A stretch of DNA of 64,000 nucleotides from Variovorax boronicumulans (GTDB taxonomy: Bacteria > Pseudomonadota > Gammaproteobacteria > Burkholderiales > Burkholderiaceae_C). A program made the position numbers and the translations under genes. Location: the NCBI RefSeq assembly GCF_030812215.1, contig NZ_JAUSSG010000008.1, positions 248,001 through 312,000 on the forward strand. The letters run 5' to 3'. Position 1 is the stretch's first letter, and the number at the start of each line of letters is the position of its first letter. Shown here one piece after another: positions 1-7,102 of the stretch. The notes beneath the pieces are model-generated. The model saw only the letters and a list, made by a program, of their open reading frames with translations, did not search any database and was not told where the DNA came from.

Positions 1-454
1 ATTCGAGCGCGTGCAGATACGCATCGGAATAGCTGTCGCCGTGCAGGACGATTTCGCCGCCGAAACCGCGCACGGCATCGATCTTCAATTTGGGCGTCGT
101 CACCGGCATGACGATCACCGCGCGGGTGCCGAGCTTTCGCGCGCCGAGTGCAACGCCTTGCGCGTGATTGCCGGCCGAGGCGCAGATCACGCCGCTTGCC
201 AATTGCTCAGCACTCAAATGCGCCATCTTGTTGTACGCACCGCGCAGCTTGAAGCTGAACACCGGTTGCTGGTCTTCGCGCTTCAGTAGAACGGTGCTGC
301 CAAGACGCTCGCTGAGCGCGCGCGCCTTCTCCAGCGCGGACTCGACCGCAACGTCGTAAACCCGGGCGTTGAGAATTTTTCTGAGATAGTCGGCGGGCGT
401 CAATTGCGCCGGTACAGGTGCGATGCGCACAGTTTTTTCCAGGGGAGTTTTCAT
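1..454 (-). CDS. ilvA: Threonine ammonia-lyase (threonine dehydratase), N-terminal part
   Basis: Partial gene running off the left edge; 151 residues are visible from the ATG at 454. The product is a PLP enzyme that deaminates threonine to 2-oxobutanoate, the first committed step of isoleucine synthesis. The visible part carries the PLP-lysine motif SFKLRGAYNK (Lys69) and the SAGNHAQGVALGA phosphate-binding loop, both diagnostic of the fold II dehydratase family. The reading frame is clean up to the window edge. The gene is divergent from the recombinase-like gene at 505, with only about 50 bases between them. The C-terminal ACT-like regulatory domain, if present, lies outside the window, so biosynthetic versus catabolic form cannot be settled here. 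Confidence 0.93.
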   Translation of the reverse strand, partial: MKTPLEKTVRIAPVPAQLTPADYLRKILNARVYDVAVESALEKARALSERLGSTVLLKREDQQPVFSFKLRGAYNKMAHLSAEQLASGVICASAGNHAQGVALGARKLGTRAVIVMPVTTPKLKIDAVRGFGGEIVLHGDSYSDAYLHALE

Positions 455-504
455 TTGATTACCAACGATGATAAGAGGCATCGGGATTGCTTGCGAGAAA
501 TGAC

Positions 505-1635
505 ATGGACACAAATGTCATAAACCTCTTCAACAGCGTGCCTGCAGCAAATGATTCTGGTTTTTTTGCGCGCACGTATCCCGCGATTCAAACGCCCGCC
601 AATCAAATTACTTTCGAACAAAATTTGTTATCAGTTCTTGTCAGTGACCTTTCGACGGGACTGATGCAGGCTGAAGCGGCGCGCGTTCAGCGAGGAGAAA
701 TCGGACGCGCCACATGGCAGGTAATGGGCAACAGATTGCGCGCCAATATCATTCCGTTGCTGGGTAACTTGCCAGTTCACGCGTTCACTACGTCCGATGC
801 GCAGCGATTGATCGATCGGCTTGGTGAACAGGGCTTTACCAGCACCACCATCGCCCAGTACCTGGTGCTGTTGCGAAAGGTCGTGATGCATGGCGTGCAC
901 ACCGGCGTGTTGCGCGAAGCACCGCTGTTTCCCAAGGTCAAGGTGCGCAGCCAGCCGCGCGGGAGCTTCAGCGTTTCGGAGTACCGGGCGATCGTTGCGG
1001 CGGCGCGAAGCCTGCGCGGGAATTCGCATCCGGTGCTCAGCCAGTTGGGCGCTGGCGAGCGGTTCTGGATCGCACGCGAGCATCTCGCGATGCCGGACGA
1101 ACTGCCTTGGCTGATTCGCTGGATGGTGAACACCTTTGTTCGTCCGAGCGATATCAAGCTCATGAAGCACAAGCACATCGAGGTCGTGCGCGGCAAGCAT
1201 GTCTACCTGCGGATGAATCTGCCGGAAAGCAAGCGGCACAGCCAACCGATCGTGAGCTTGCGGCCGGCTGTGCGTGTCTATGAATGCCTGCTCGCCGAGC
1301 GCCGAGAACATGGTTTTGGCGGAGCGGACGACTATCTTTTCCTGCCTCATCTGAAGAATCGCGAGCACGCTCTTGCAGTGCTCAATTTCTTCTTCCACTG
1401 GGTCCTCGATGTAACGCGACTCGGGAAGGGGCCGCTGGGTCAATCGAGGACGCTCTATTGCTTGCGCCATACCGCGATCACGTTGCGGCTCTTGTATGGG
1501 CAAGGCATCGACATGCTGACCTTGGCGCGCAATGCGCGGACGAGCGTCAACATGATCGAACGTTTCTACGCATCCGTCTTGAGCGGAGAAATGAATGTGG
1601 GACTGCTGCAAAGCAGGCGTGGCCGGGTGAGTTGA
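505..1635 (+). CDS. Tyrosine recombinase / integrase-like protein
   Basis: 376 residues from the ATG at 505; an in-frame TTG at 487 is a weaker alternative start. A SAM-like N-terminal core-binding region (about residues 40-140) precedes a C-terminal catalytic-type domain. Arg213 (in TFVRPSDIKLM) can be matched to the first catalytic Arg, Arg321 in YCLRHTAI to the second, and Tyr355 in IERFYASVL to the nucleophile. The His of the usual HxxR box is Tyr318, and the later Gly-His position reads Thr346, so two active-site positions deviate from XerC/XerD. The gene stands alone, between ilvA and a porin, with no phage or transposon genes nearby and no att-like repeats that I can see. The family is fairly certain; activity is not. 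Confidence 0.8.
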   Translation: MDTNVINLFNSVPAANDSGFFARTYPAIQTPANQITFEQNLLSVLVSDLSTGLMQAEAARVQRGEIGRATWQVMGNRLRANIIPLLGNLPVHAFTTSDAQRLIDRLGEQGFTSTTIAQYLVLLRKVVMHGVHTGVLREAPLFPKVKVRSQPRGSFSVSEYRAIVAAARSLRGNSHPVLSQLGAGERFWIAREHLAMPDELPWLIRWMVNTFVRPSDIKLMKHKHIEVVRGKHVYLRMNLPESKRHSQPIVSLRPAVRVYECLLAERREHGFGGADDYLFLPHLKNREHALAVLNFFFHWVLDVTRLGKGPLGQSRTLYCLRHTAITLRLLYGQGIDMLTLARNARTSVNMIERFYASVLSGEMNVGLLQSRRGRVS

Positions 1636-1640
1636 GAAAG

Positions 1641-1674
1641 GACAAAAAGCTGCCCAGCGTGGGCTGGGCAGCTT
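1641..1674 (-). terminator. Rho-independent terminator of the first porin
   Basis: On the minus strand a 10-bp perfect stem (AAGCTGCCCA / TGGGCAGCTT) is followed by a run of T. It lies about 55 bases past the porin stop and between the convergent recombinase and porin genes. The plus-strand side lacks a T run, so it serves the minus strand best. Confidence 0.8.
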
Positions 1675-1729
1675 GAGGCTTTGCCGATTCGAACTGGCGT
1701 GAGCCAGCATGGGAATCAAGACTTGAGAA

Positions 1730-3028
1730 TCAGAACGCGTGACGGAGGCCGAAGTCGTAGCCGGTCGAGGTCTTCGGGGTGAAGCCATCGGCGGTCACGA
1801 AGCTCGGGCCGCCAACGGTCAGAGCTGAACCGTTCTTGTTGCTCACGCGAGCGATCGTTCCGTACAGGGCGGTGCGCTTCGACAGGTTGTGCACGTAGCC
1901 GATCGCCAGCTTGTTGGCTTTCGGATCGGCTCGGTTGAGCGCGAAGGGCTCGTTGTAGTCGACCTTGATCGACGAGTACGAAGCGCGGATCAGTCCGGCT
2001 CCGACTGGCACGGTCACACCGAGCAGGTAGCCGGTCAGGTCAACCGAGTTCGAGTTGACGTTGCTGAAGGTGACCCGTCGGTTTTCGGAGTCCAGCTTGT
2101 TCTTGGCCTTCGAGAATTCACCGAAGAGCTTTACGGGGCCGAAGTCGTACGAAGCGCCGAGGTTGAATGTGTTCACTTTGCTGGTGAGGCCTGCATAGAA
2201 GGCGTCGCCAACAGTGCTGCTGCCGTAAGCAACCGCAACGTCCAACGGCCCGTTGGCGTAACCGAAGCGGCCACCGACATAACGACCTTGACGCGAGTTG
2301 TTCAAAGCAGAGGGCGTAGCGGTGCCCGGGCTGTATTTGGTCTTTTCACCAAATGCGTACTGCAGTTGACCGTAGAAACCACCCAGGTTCGGCGGCAAGA
2401 AGTAGCCAATGGTGTTGCTGGAGCGAGCGTAATTGCTGCCGCCCACGTTGGTGGGAAGAGCGATGTTCGGGAATTGATCGGTGAAAGTCTTGTTGCTGGC
2501 GGCAACGCCGTTGAATGCGCCGAAGGAATTGCTGGCCGTCGAGATCAGGTTGGTGCCGACGCCGTTGGTGCCGAACGGATCGAATACGGTGTCGTTCCAG
2601 AACGTGGCGGTGTAGTCGCGACCCAGGCGGATCTCGCCGAAACCACCCGACAGGCTCACGGTCGAACGACGAGCGAACGTCGCAACACCTTCAGAGCCGT
2701 CATCGTTCTTGATCGGGGCTTCGAGCCAGAAGCTGGCTGCCAGGCCACCGCCGAGGTCTTCCGTACCGCGGAACCCGAGTCGGCTGGAGTTGTAGGCTCC
2801 ATTTGCCAGTTCGCGGCGGCTTGCCTTGACGCTGCCCCTGTTCACATAGAACGGGTTGTACCCTGCGAGCCGGCCCTGCGCATCGTAAGTGAAGCCATTA
2901 TTTTGGTCACGCGAGGTAGACGAGTAGCCGCTGATCGACGCGTCGACCACACCGAACAGAGTGACGGACGACTGAGCCGAGGCAACACCGGCAACAGCCA
3001 GGGCAGCCAGAGCAGTTGCCCTTTCCAA
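1730..3028 (-). CDS. Gram-negative porin with a disrupted 5' end
   Basis: Outer-membrane trimeric beta-barrel porin of the Burkholderiales general-diffusion type. From AVAGVASAQSSVTLFGVVD onward it closely matches the porin at 4655 and ends in the same GYDFGLRHAF with terminal Phe, the Bam signal. The first codons of the signal peptide do not match: the homologue's MKKSLVALAAL is replaced by an unrelated stretch with no ATG and no ribosome-binding site. The only plausible in-frame start is TTG at 3028, giving MERATALAALAVAG, a short but conceivable signal. Directly upstream lies the terminator of a candidate small RNA, so no promoter of its own is evident. The body (about 410 mature residues) is intact with no frameshift. 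It is either weakly expressed or a silent copy. Confidence 0.8.
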   Translation of the reverse strand: MERATALAALAVAGVASAQSSVTLFGVVDASISGYSSTSRDQNNGFTYDAQGRLAGYNPFYVNRGSVKASRRELANGAYNSSRLGFRGTEDLGGGLAASFWLEAPIKNDDGSEGVATFARRSTVSLSGGFGEIRLGRDYTATFWNDTVFDPFGTNGVGTNLISTASNSFGAFNGVAASNKTFTDQFPNIALPTNVGGSNYARSSNTIGYFLPPNLGGFYGQLQYAFGEKTKYSPGTATPSALNNSRQGRYVGGRFGYANGPLDVAVAYGSSTVGDAFYAGLTSKVNTFNLGASYDFGPVKLFGEFSKAKNKLDSENRRVTFSNVNSNSVDLTGYLLGVTVPVGAGLIRASYSSIKVDYNEPFALNRADPKANKLAIGYVHNLSKRTALYGTIARVSNKNGSALTVGGPSFVTADGFTPKTSTGYDFGLRHAF

Positions 3029-3074
3029 GCAAAAACTAGAGTGGGGATGCCGGTTGCCCAGCTCAATCGAGCAA

Positions 3075-3106
3075 GAAAAAAGCCCCGAGCTTTGCAGCTC
3101 GGGGCT
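3075..3106 (-). terminator. Rho-independent terminator of the candidate sRNA
   Basis: Perfect 11-bp stem AGCCCCGAGCT / AGCTCGGGGCT with a 4-base loop, followed on the minus strand by six T. It sits between the only visible promoter and the porin reading frame, so it would stop transcription before the porin. Confidence 0.88.
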
Positions 3107-3164
3107 AAATCCACCAATTGGAAGGGTGGAGGAGACAACTGTGGGCGCAAACGTATGCGCGATG
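3075..3164 (-). ncRNA. Candidate small RNA upstream of the porin
   Basis: A strong sigma-70-like promoter (3171-3198) is followed about 90 bases later by an intrinsic terminator, with no open reading frame between. The predicted transcript carries a single-stranded pyrimidine stretch, GUUGUCUCCUCC (anti-Shine-Dalgarno-like), then a small hairpin UCCACC-N9-GGUGGA, then the terminator stem. This is the architecture of trans-acting sRNAs that mask ribosome-binding sites. I recognise no named family. The 5' end is inferred from the promoter position. Confidence 0.55.
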
Positions 3165-3170
3165 AAATAA

Positions 3171-3198
3171 AGTATATCGACTGTTTGTTGCGTTGCAA
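3171..3198 (-). promoter_or_regulatory. Sigma-70-type promoter for the candidate sRNA
   Basis: On the minus strand, TTGCAA (3193-3198), a 16-base spacer and TATACT (3171-3176). This is one of the best -35/-10 pairs in the window. Transcription would start near 3164 and run toward the terminator at 3075-3106. Confidence 0.6.
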
Positions 3199-3279
3199 CA
3201 AGCGAGTGATGCTTTTCCCACACAAATCCGATGCCGACGTGCGTTTTTGCCGGGCATCCTGACTGGAATCAGAAAAATC

Positions 3280-3729
3280 ATGGAATGCACAGTGAGCTGG
3301 ACCGGCGACGCCGGAACGCGTTCGGCCATGGGCTTTGTTGCCGAGACCGGCAGCGGTCATGTCCTGATGATGGATGGCGCGCCCGACGCGACCAAGCCGG
3401 AGAACGGCGGCCAGAACCTCGCCGCTAGGCCGATGGAGACGGTATTGGCTGGTACCGGTGGCTGCACCGCCTATGACGTCGTGCTGATATTGAAAAGAGG
3501 CCGCCATCGCGTCGAGCGTTGCAGCGTCAAGCTGACCAGCGAGCGTGCGGAGAAGGATCCCAAGGTCTTCACCAAGATCCACATGCATTTCACCGTGGCC
3601 GGTAAGGCGATTCCTGCTTCTGCGGTGGAGCGCGCAATTGCACTGAGTCACGAGACCTATTGCTCGGCCAGCATCATGCTGGCGAAGACGGCCGAGATCA
3701 CCACCAGCTTCGATCTGATCGAAACCTGA
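3280..3729 (+). CDS. OsmC/Ohr family peroxiredoxin-like protein
   Basis: 149 residues from the ATG at 3280 (MECTVSWTGDAG); upstream in-frame codons overlap the sRNA promoter and are unlike the family. OsmC-fold proteins reduce organic hydroperoxides or act as small thiol-dependent detoxifiers in the cytoplasm. The two redox cysteines are visible: Cys62 in AGTGGCTAYDVV and Cys128 in SHETYCSASIML, spaced as in the YhfA/OsmC subgroup. Length is normal. The 3' end is convergent with coq7, 13 bases apart. The exact substrate cannot be told from sequence. Confidence 0.88.
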   Translation: MECTVSWTGDAGTRSAMGFVAETGSGHVLMMDGAPDATKPENGGQNLAARPMETVLAGTGGCTAYDVVLILKRGRHRVERCSVKLTSERAEKDPKVFTKIHMHFTVAGKAIPASAVERAIALSHETYCSASIMLAKTAEITTSFDLIET

Positions 3730-3742
3730 GGCTGGGAGCGTT

Positions 3743-4372
3743 CTAGATCCGATGTGCCACGGTGGTCATCACGCGTGAGGCCAAACGCATCAGGGCCTTG
3801 ACCGGCGGCGGGAGTTCTGCGGCGCCGGCATTGACGGCCTGCGCCGCATGACGCGCCTCGTCGGACTTCATTTGCTCGACCACGGCCCGGGAGGCGCTGT
3901 CGGATAACGGGAGTCGGTTCAGATGGCTGTCGAGATGAGCCTCGACTTGACGCTCGGTTTCGGCCACGAAGCCCAAGCTCCAAGGATCCCCCAGGCGGCC
4001 GGCAACCAGGCCGAGGCCGAAGGCTCCGGCATACCAGAGTGGATTCAACAGCGAAGGCCGATCGCCCAACTCGTCCAGGCGCTGCCGCGTCCAGGCCAGG
4101 TGATCGGTCTCTTCATGTGCAGCTTCGAGGAATTGAGAACGCAGGCCTGGATCCCGCGCCACTGCGGCCTGGGCCGTGTAAAGCGCCTGTGCACAGACTT
4201 CCCCGACATGGTTGACTCGCATGAGCGCGCCGGCCTGGCGGCGCTCTTTCTCGTCCATCTCGCCGGGGGCCTGGGCCGGGACGGGCGTGGTCCGCGTTGC
4301 ATGAGGGCGGGCAAAAAGGGTTCGCAATGCCGCATCTGTTGCGGCGAGAACGGGGTCAAGCGAGAGCGTCAT
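3743..4372 (-). CDS. coq7: Coq7-type demethoxyubiquinone hydroxylase
   Basis: 209 residues starting at MTLSLDPVLAATD. A ferritin-like di-iron monooxygenase that hydroxylates 2-polyprenyl-3-methyl-6-methoxy-1,4-benzoquinol late in ubiquinone synthesis, at the inner face of the membrane. All expected metal ligands are present: Glu58 (NHVGEV), Glu88 and His91 (EETDH), Glu140 (AETE), Glu172 and His175 (SDEARHA). This Coq7 form, instead of UbiF, is usual in betaproteobacteria. In-frame codons upstream of this ATG do not resemble the family. It is divergent from the intact porin at 4655 across 282 bases. Confidence 0.94.
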   Translation of the reverse strand: MTLSLDPVLAATDAALRTLFARPHATRTTPVPAQAPGEMDEKERRQAGALMRVNHVGEVCAQALYTAQAAVARDPGLRSQFLEAAHEETDHLAWTRQRLDELGDRPSLLNPLWYAGAFGLGLVAGRLGDPWSLGFVAETERQVEAHLDSHLNRLPLSDSASRAVVEQMKSDEARHAAQAVNAGAAELPPPVKALMRLASRVMTTVAHRI

Positions 4373-4459
4373 TCGCCTATTTGAACGCACCTCGAAAATG
4401 CTGCAAAAAGTTACGTTCTTGTTCCGCATTGTGGTGCGGCGGACGGGCTAAGTCCTTTG

Positions 4460-4473
4460 TTGCAGGACTGCAA
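4460..4473. promoter_or_regulatory. Palindrome in the coq7/porin divergent region
   Basis: TTGCAGGACTGCAA is an inverted repeat with 6-base arms around a 2-base centre. An overlapping second repeat, AGTCCT-N7-AGGACT, starts at 4451. The position between two divergent genes suits an operator. I recognise no known consensus. Confidence 0.35.
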
Positions 4474-4654
4474 CGAAACACGCGGGCCATCCTAGATTTC
4501 GGGCGATTTGTTTTGCCCTGCCGCATCGGCTCTGGTGCAATAGCATCAACTTCCCAAAAGGAGGTTGGCCCGGGGTCCGGTGGGAGCACAAAAGTGCCAG
4601 TCACGGTGAGCCCTTCGCACCGGAGCCCTATGTTTAACCTTGGAGAAACTTGCA

Positions 4655-5926
4655 ATGAAAAAATCTCTAGTTGCTCTGGCTGCCCTGGCTGTTGCCGGTG
4701 TTGCCTCGGCTCAGTCGTCCGTCACTCTGTTCGGTGTGGTCGACGCGTCGATCAGCGGCTACTCGTCTACTTCGCGTGACCTGAACGGCGCCACCTTCCT
4801 GAACCCGTTCTACGTGAACAAGGGCAGCGTCAAGGCAAGCAGCCGTCAGCTGGCTAACTCGGCTTACAACTCCAGCCGTCTGGGCTTCCGTGGTACGGAA
4901 GACCTCGGCGGTGGCCTGGCAGCCAGCTTCTGGCTCGAAGCCCCGATCAAGAACGATGACGGTTCTGAAGGTGTTGCGACGTTCGCTCGTCGTTCGACCG
5001 TGAGCCTGTCGGGTGGTTTCGGTGAAATCCGCCTGGGTCGCGACTACACCGCGACGTTCTGGAACGACACCGTGTTCGATCCGTTCGGCACCAACGGCGT
5101 CGGCACCAACCTGATCTCGACGGCCAACAGCGGCTTCGGCACTTTCAACGGTTTCAGCAACAAGGCTTTCACCGATCAATTCCCGAACGTCGCTCTGGCC
5201 ACCAACGTGGGCGGCAGCAACTACGTTCGCACCAGCAACAGCATCGGCTACTTCCTGCCGCCGAACCTGGGTGGTTTCTACGGTCAACTGCAGTATTCGT
5301 TCAGCGAAAAGACGAAGTACAGCCCGGGCACCGCTACGCCCGCAGCTGACAACAACTCGCGCACTGGCCGTTATGTCGGTGGCCGTTTCGGCTATGCAAA
5401 CGGTCCTCTGGACGTCGCACTGGCTTACGCCAGCAGCACCGTTGGCGACCAGTTCTATGCTGGTACGACCACCAAGGTCAACACTCTGAACCTCGGCGCT
5501 TCGTATGACTTCGGTCCCGTGAAGCTCTTCGGTGAAGTGTCGCGCGCCAAGAACAAGATCGATTACGAAATCCAGCCTTTTGCTGGCGGCCGTCCTGACA
5601 TCGACCTGACCGGTTACCTGCTCGGCGTGACCGTGCCGGTCGGTGCTGGCCTGATCCGCGCTTCGTACTCGAGCGTCAAGTACGACGAGAACCTGGTTGC
5701 TGCAACCCCGTGGGAAGTGCTTCCTGCCGACAAGAAGGCCAACAAGCTGGCAATCGGCTACGTGCACAACCTGTCGAAGCGCACGGCTCTGTACGCAACG
5801 GTGGCTCGCGTGAGCAACAAGAACGGTGCAGCTCTGACCGTTGGCGGCCCTGCTTTCGTGACCTCCGGTGGCTTCACCCCGAAGACCTCGACCGGCTACG
5901 ACTTCGGTCTGCGTCACGCTTTCTGA
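4655..5926 (+). CDS. Gram-negative porin
   Basis: 423 residues from the ATG at 4655, preceded by a GGAG ribosome site; a start at 4640 is less likely. The signal peptide MKKSLVALAALAVAGVASA is cleaved before QSSVTLFGVVD. The mature chain is a 16-strand-type trimeric porin with the usual constriction-loop region and the C-terminal Phe (GLRHAF) recognised by the Bam machinery. It lets small hydrophilic solutes cross the outer membrane. It is a close paralogue of the inverted copy at 1730-3028, including a shared GCTGGC-type mini-hairpin just after the stop. It has its own upstream region and a strong terminator, so this is the expressed copy. Confidence 0.94.
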   Translation: MKKSLVALAALAVAGVASAQSSVTLFGVVDASISGYSSTSRDLNGATFLNPFYVNKGSVKASSRQLANSAYNSSRLGFRGTEDLGGGLAASFWLEAPIKNDDGSEGVATFARRSTVSLSGGFGEIRLGRDYTATFWNDTVFDPFGTNGVGTNLISTANSGFGTFNGFSNKAFTDQFPNVALATNVGGSNYVRTSNSIGYFLPPNLGGFYGQLQYSFSEKTKYSPGTATPAADNNSRTGRYVGGRFGYANGPLDVALAYASSTVGDQFYAGTTTKVNTLNLGASYDFGPVKLFGEVSRAKNKIDYEIQPFAGGRPDIDLTGYLLGVTVPVGAGLIRASYSSVKYDENLVAATPWEVLPADKKANKLAIGYVHNLSKRTALYATVARVSNKNGAALTVGGPAFVTSGGFTPKTSTGYDFGLRHAF

Positions 5927-5965
5927 TTTGACGCTGGCGTAAGCCAGCTTCGAAGCTAAAAGCTC

Positions 5966-5999
5966 AAAAGCCACTCGACGCAAGTCGAGTGGCTTTTTT
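5966..5999 (+). terminator. Rho-independent terminator of the second porin
   Basis: Stem AAAAGCCACTCGAC / GTCGAGTGGCTTTT with a GCAA tetraloop, followed by T residues, 40 bases past the porin stop. A-rich and T-rich flanks make it potentially bidirectional. Confidence 0.92.
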
Positions 6000-6119
6000 C
6001 GTTCCGGCGCCACAAGGCGCGAGGTGTTGGCAATGAGCACCATGTGTGTGCACCCCCGGGGAACCCCCGTGCGGGCACGCACCTTGCACTGCTAGCATGC
6101 CCGATCACTTTGTTTGCTA

Positions 6120-7100
6120 ATGATTGCCTTTGTACTGCGCCGCCTGATCCAGGCCGTGATCGTGATGATCGCGGTCGCGTTCATTGCCTTCCTCTTGTTC
6201 CAATACGTCGGCGATCCCGTCGTGTTCCTGCTGGGCCAGGACGCCAAGCCCGAGCAGATCCGTGAATTGCGCGCCGGGTTGGGGCTCGACAAGCCCTTCT
6301 TCGTGCAGTTCTGGCATTTCCTCGTCAATGCGGCCCAGGGCGAATTCGGCCTGAGCCTGCGCCAGGGCGCCAAGGTCTCGCGCCTGATCGGCGAGCGTTT
6401 TCCGGCCACGCTCGAACTGGCGCTCGTCGCCGCCGCGCTGGCGCTCTTCATCGGCATCCCGATGGGCGTCTACACCGCCCTGCGCCGCGGCACTTTCCTG
6501 AGCCAGGTGTTCATGACGGTCTCGCTGCTCGGCGTATCGCTGCCCACCTTCCTGATCGGCATCCTGCTGATCCTCGTCTTTGCGGTCACGCTGGGCTGGT
6601 TTCCGAGCTTTGGGCGGGGAGACACCGTGAAGTTCGGCTGGTGGACCAGCGGCCTTTTCAGCGTCGACGGCTGGCAACACATCGTGCTGCCGGCGGTGAC
6701 GCTCGCGATCTTCCAGCTCACGCTGATCATGCGGCTGGTGCGCGCCGAGATGCTCGAGGTGCTGCGCACCGACTACATCAAGTTCGCACGCGCACGGGGC
6801 CTCTCCAATCGTGCGATCCACTTCGGTCACGCGCTCAAGAACACGCTGGTGCCGGTGATGACCATCACCGGCCTGCAGCTGGGCGGCCTGATCGCCTTTG
6901 CCATCATCACCGAGTCGGTGTTCCAGTGGCCCGGCATGGGCCTCCTGTTCATCCAGGCCGTGACCTTCGCCGACATCCCGGTGATGGCGGCCTACCTGTG
7001 CCTCATCGCGCTGATCTTCGTGGTGATCAACCTCGTGGTCGACCTGCTGTATTTCGTGGTCGATCCGCGTCTGCGCGTCGGCAAGGCGGGGGGGCATTGA
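6120..7100 (+). CDS. Dipeptide/oligopeptide ABC transporter permease (DppB type)
   Basis: 326 residues from the ATG at 6120 (MIAFVLRRLIQAV). Inner-membrane permease with about six membrane helices, the N-terminal helix typical of DppB/OppB, a periplasmic domain (about residues 30-100) and the coupling EAA loop around DYIKFARARGLSNRAIHFGH, which docks the ATPases. It forms a heterodimer with the DppC-type protein encoded at 10162. No convincing ribosome site precedes the ATG. First gene of the peptide-transport locus; the amidohydrolase follows after 2 bases, so they are surely cotranscribed. Confidence 0.93.
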   Translation: MIAFVLRRLIQAVIVMIAVAFIAFLLFQYVGDPVVFLLGQDAKPEQIRELRAGLGLDKPFFVQFWHFLVNAAQGEFGLSLRQGAKVSRLIGERFPATLELALVAAALALFIGIPMGVYTALRRGTFLSQVFMTVSLLGVSLPTFLIGILLILVFAVTLGWFPSFGRGDTVKFGWWTSGLFSVDGWQHIVLPAVTLAIFQLTLIMRLVRAEMLEVLRTDYIKFARARGLSNRAIHFGHALKNTLVPVMTITGLQLGGLIAFAIITESVFQWPGMGLLFIQAVTFADIPVMAAYLCLIALIFVVINLVVDLLYFVVDPRLRVGKAGGH

Positions 7101-7102
7101 GC

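Noticed and set aside
1889..3262. A 457-codon plus-strand frame opposite the first porin
   Set aside because: Val/Ala/Glu-rich shadow frame with no ribosome site or domain; the paralogous porin shows the same shadow on its opposite strand.
3193..3279. An N-terminal extension of the OsmC protein starting at 3193
   Set aside because: It overlaps the sRNA promoter, adds residues unlike the family, and a family-like start lies at 3280.
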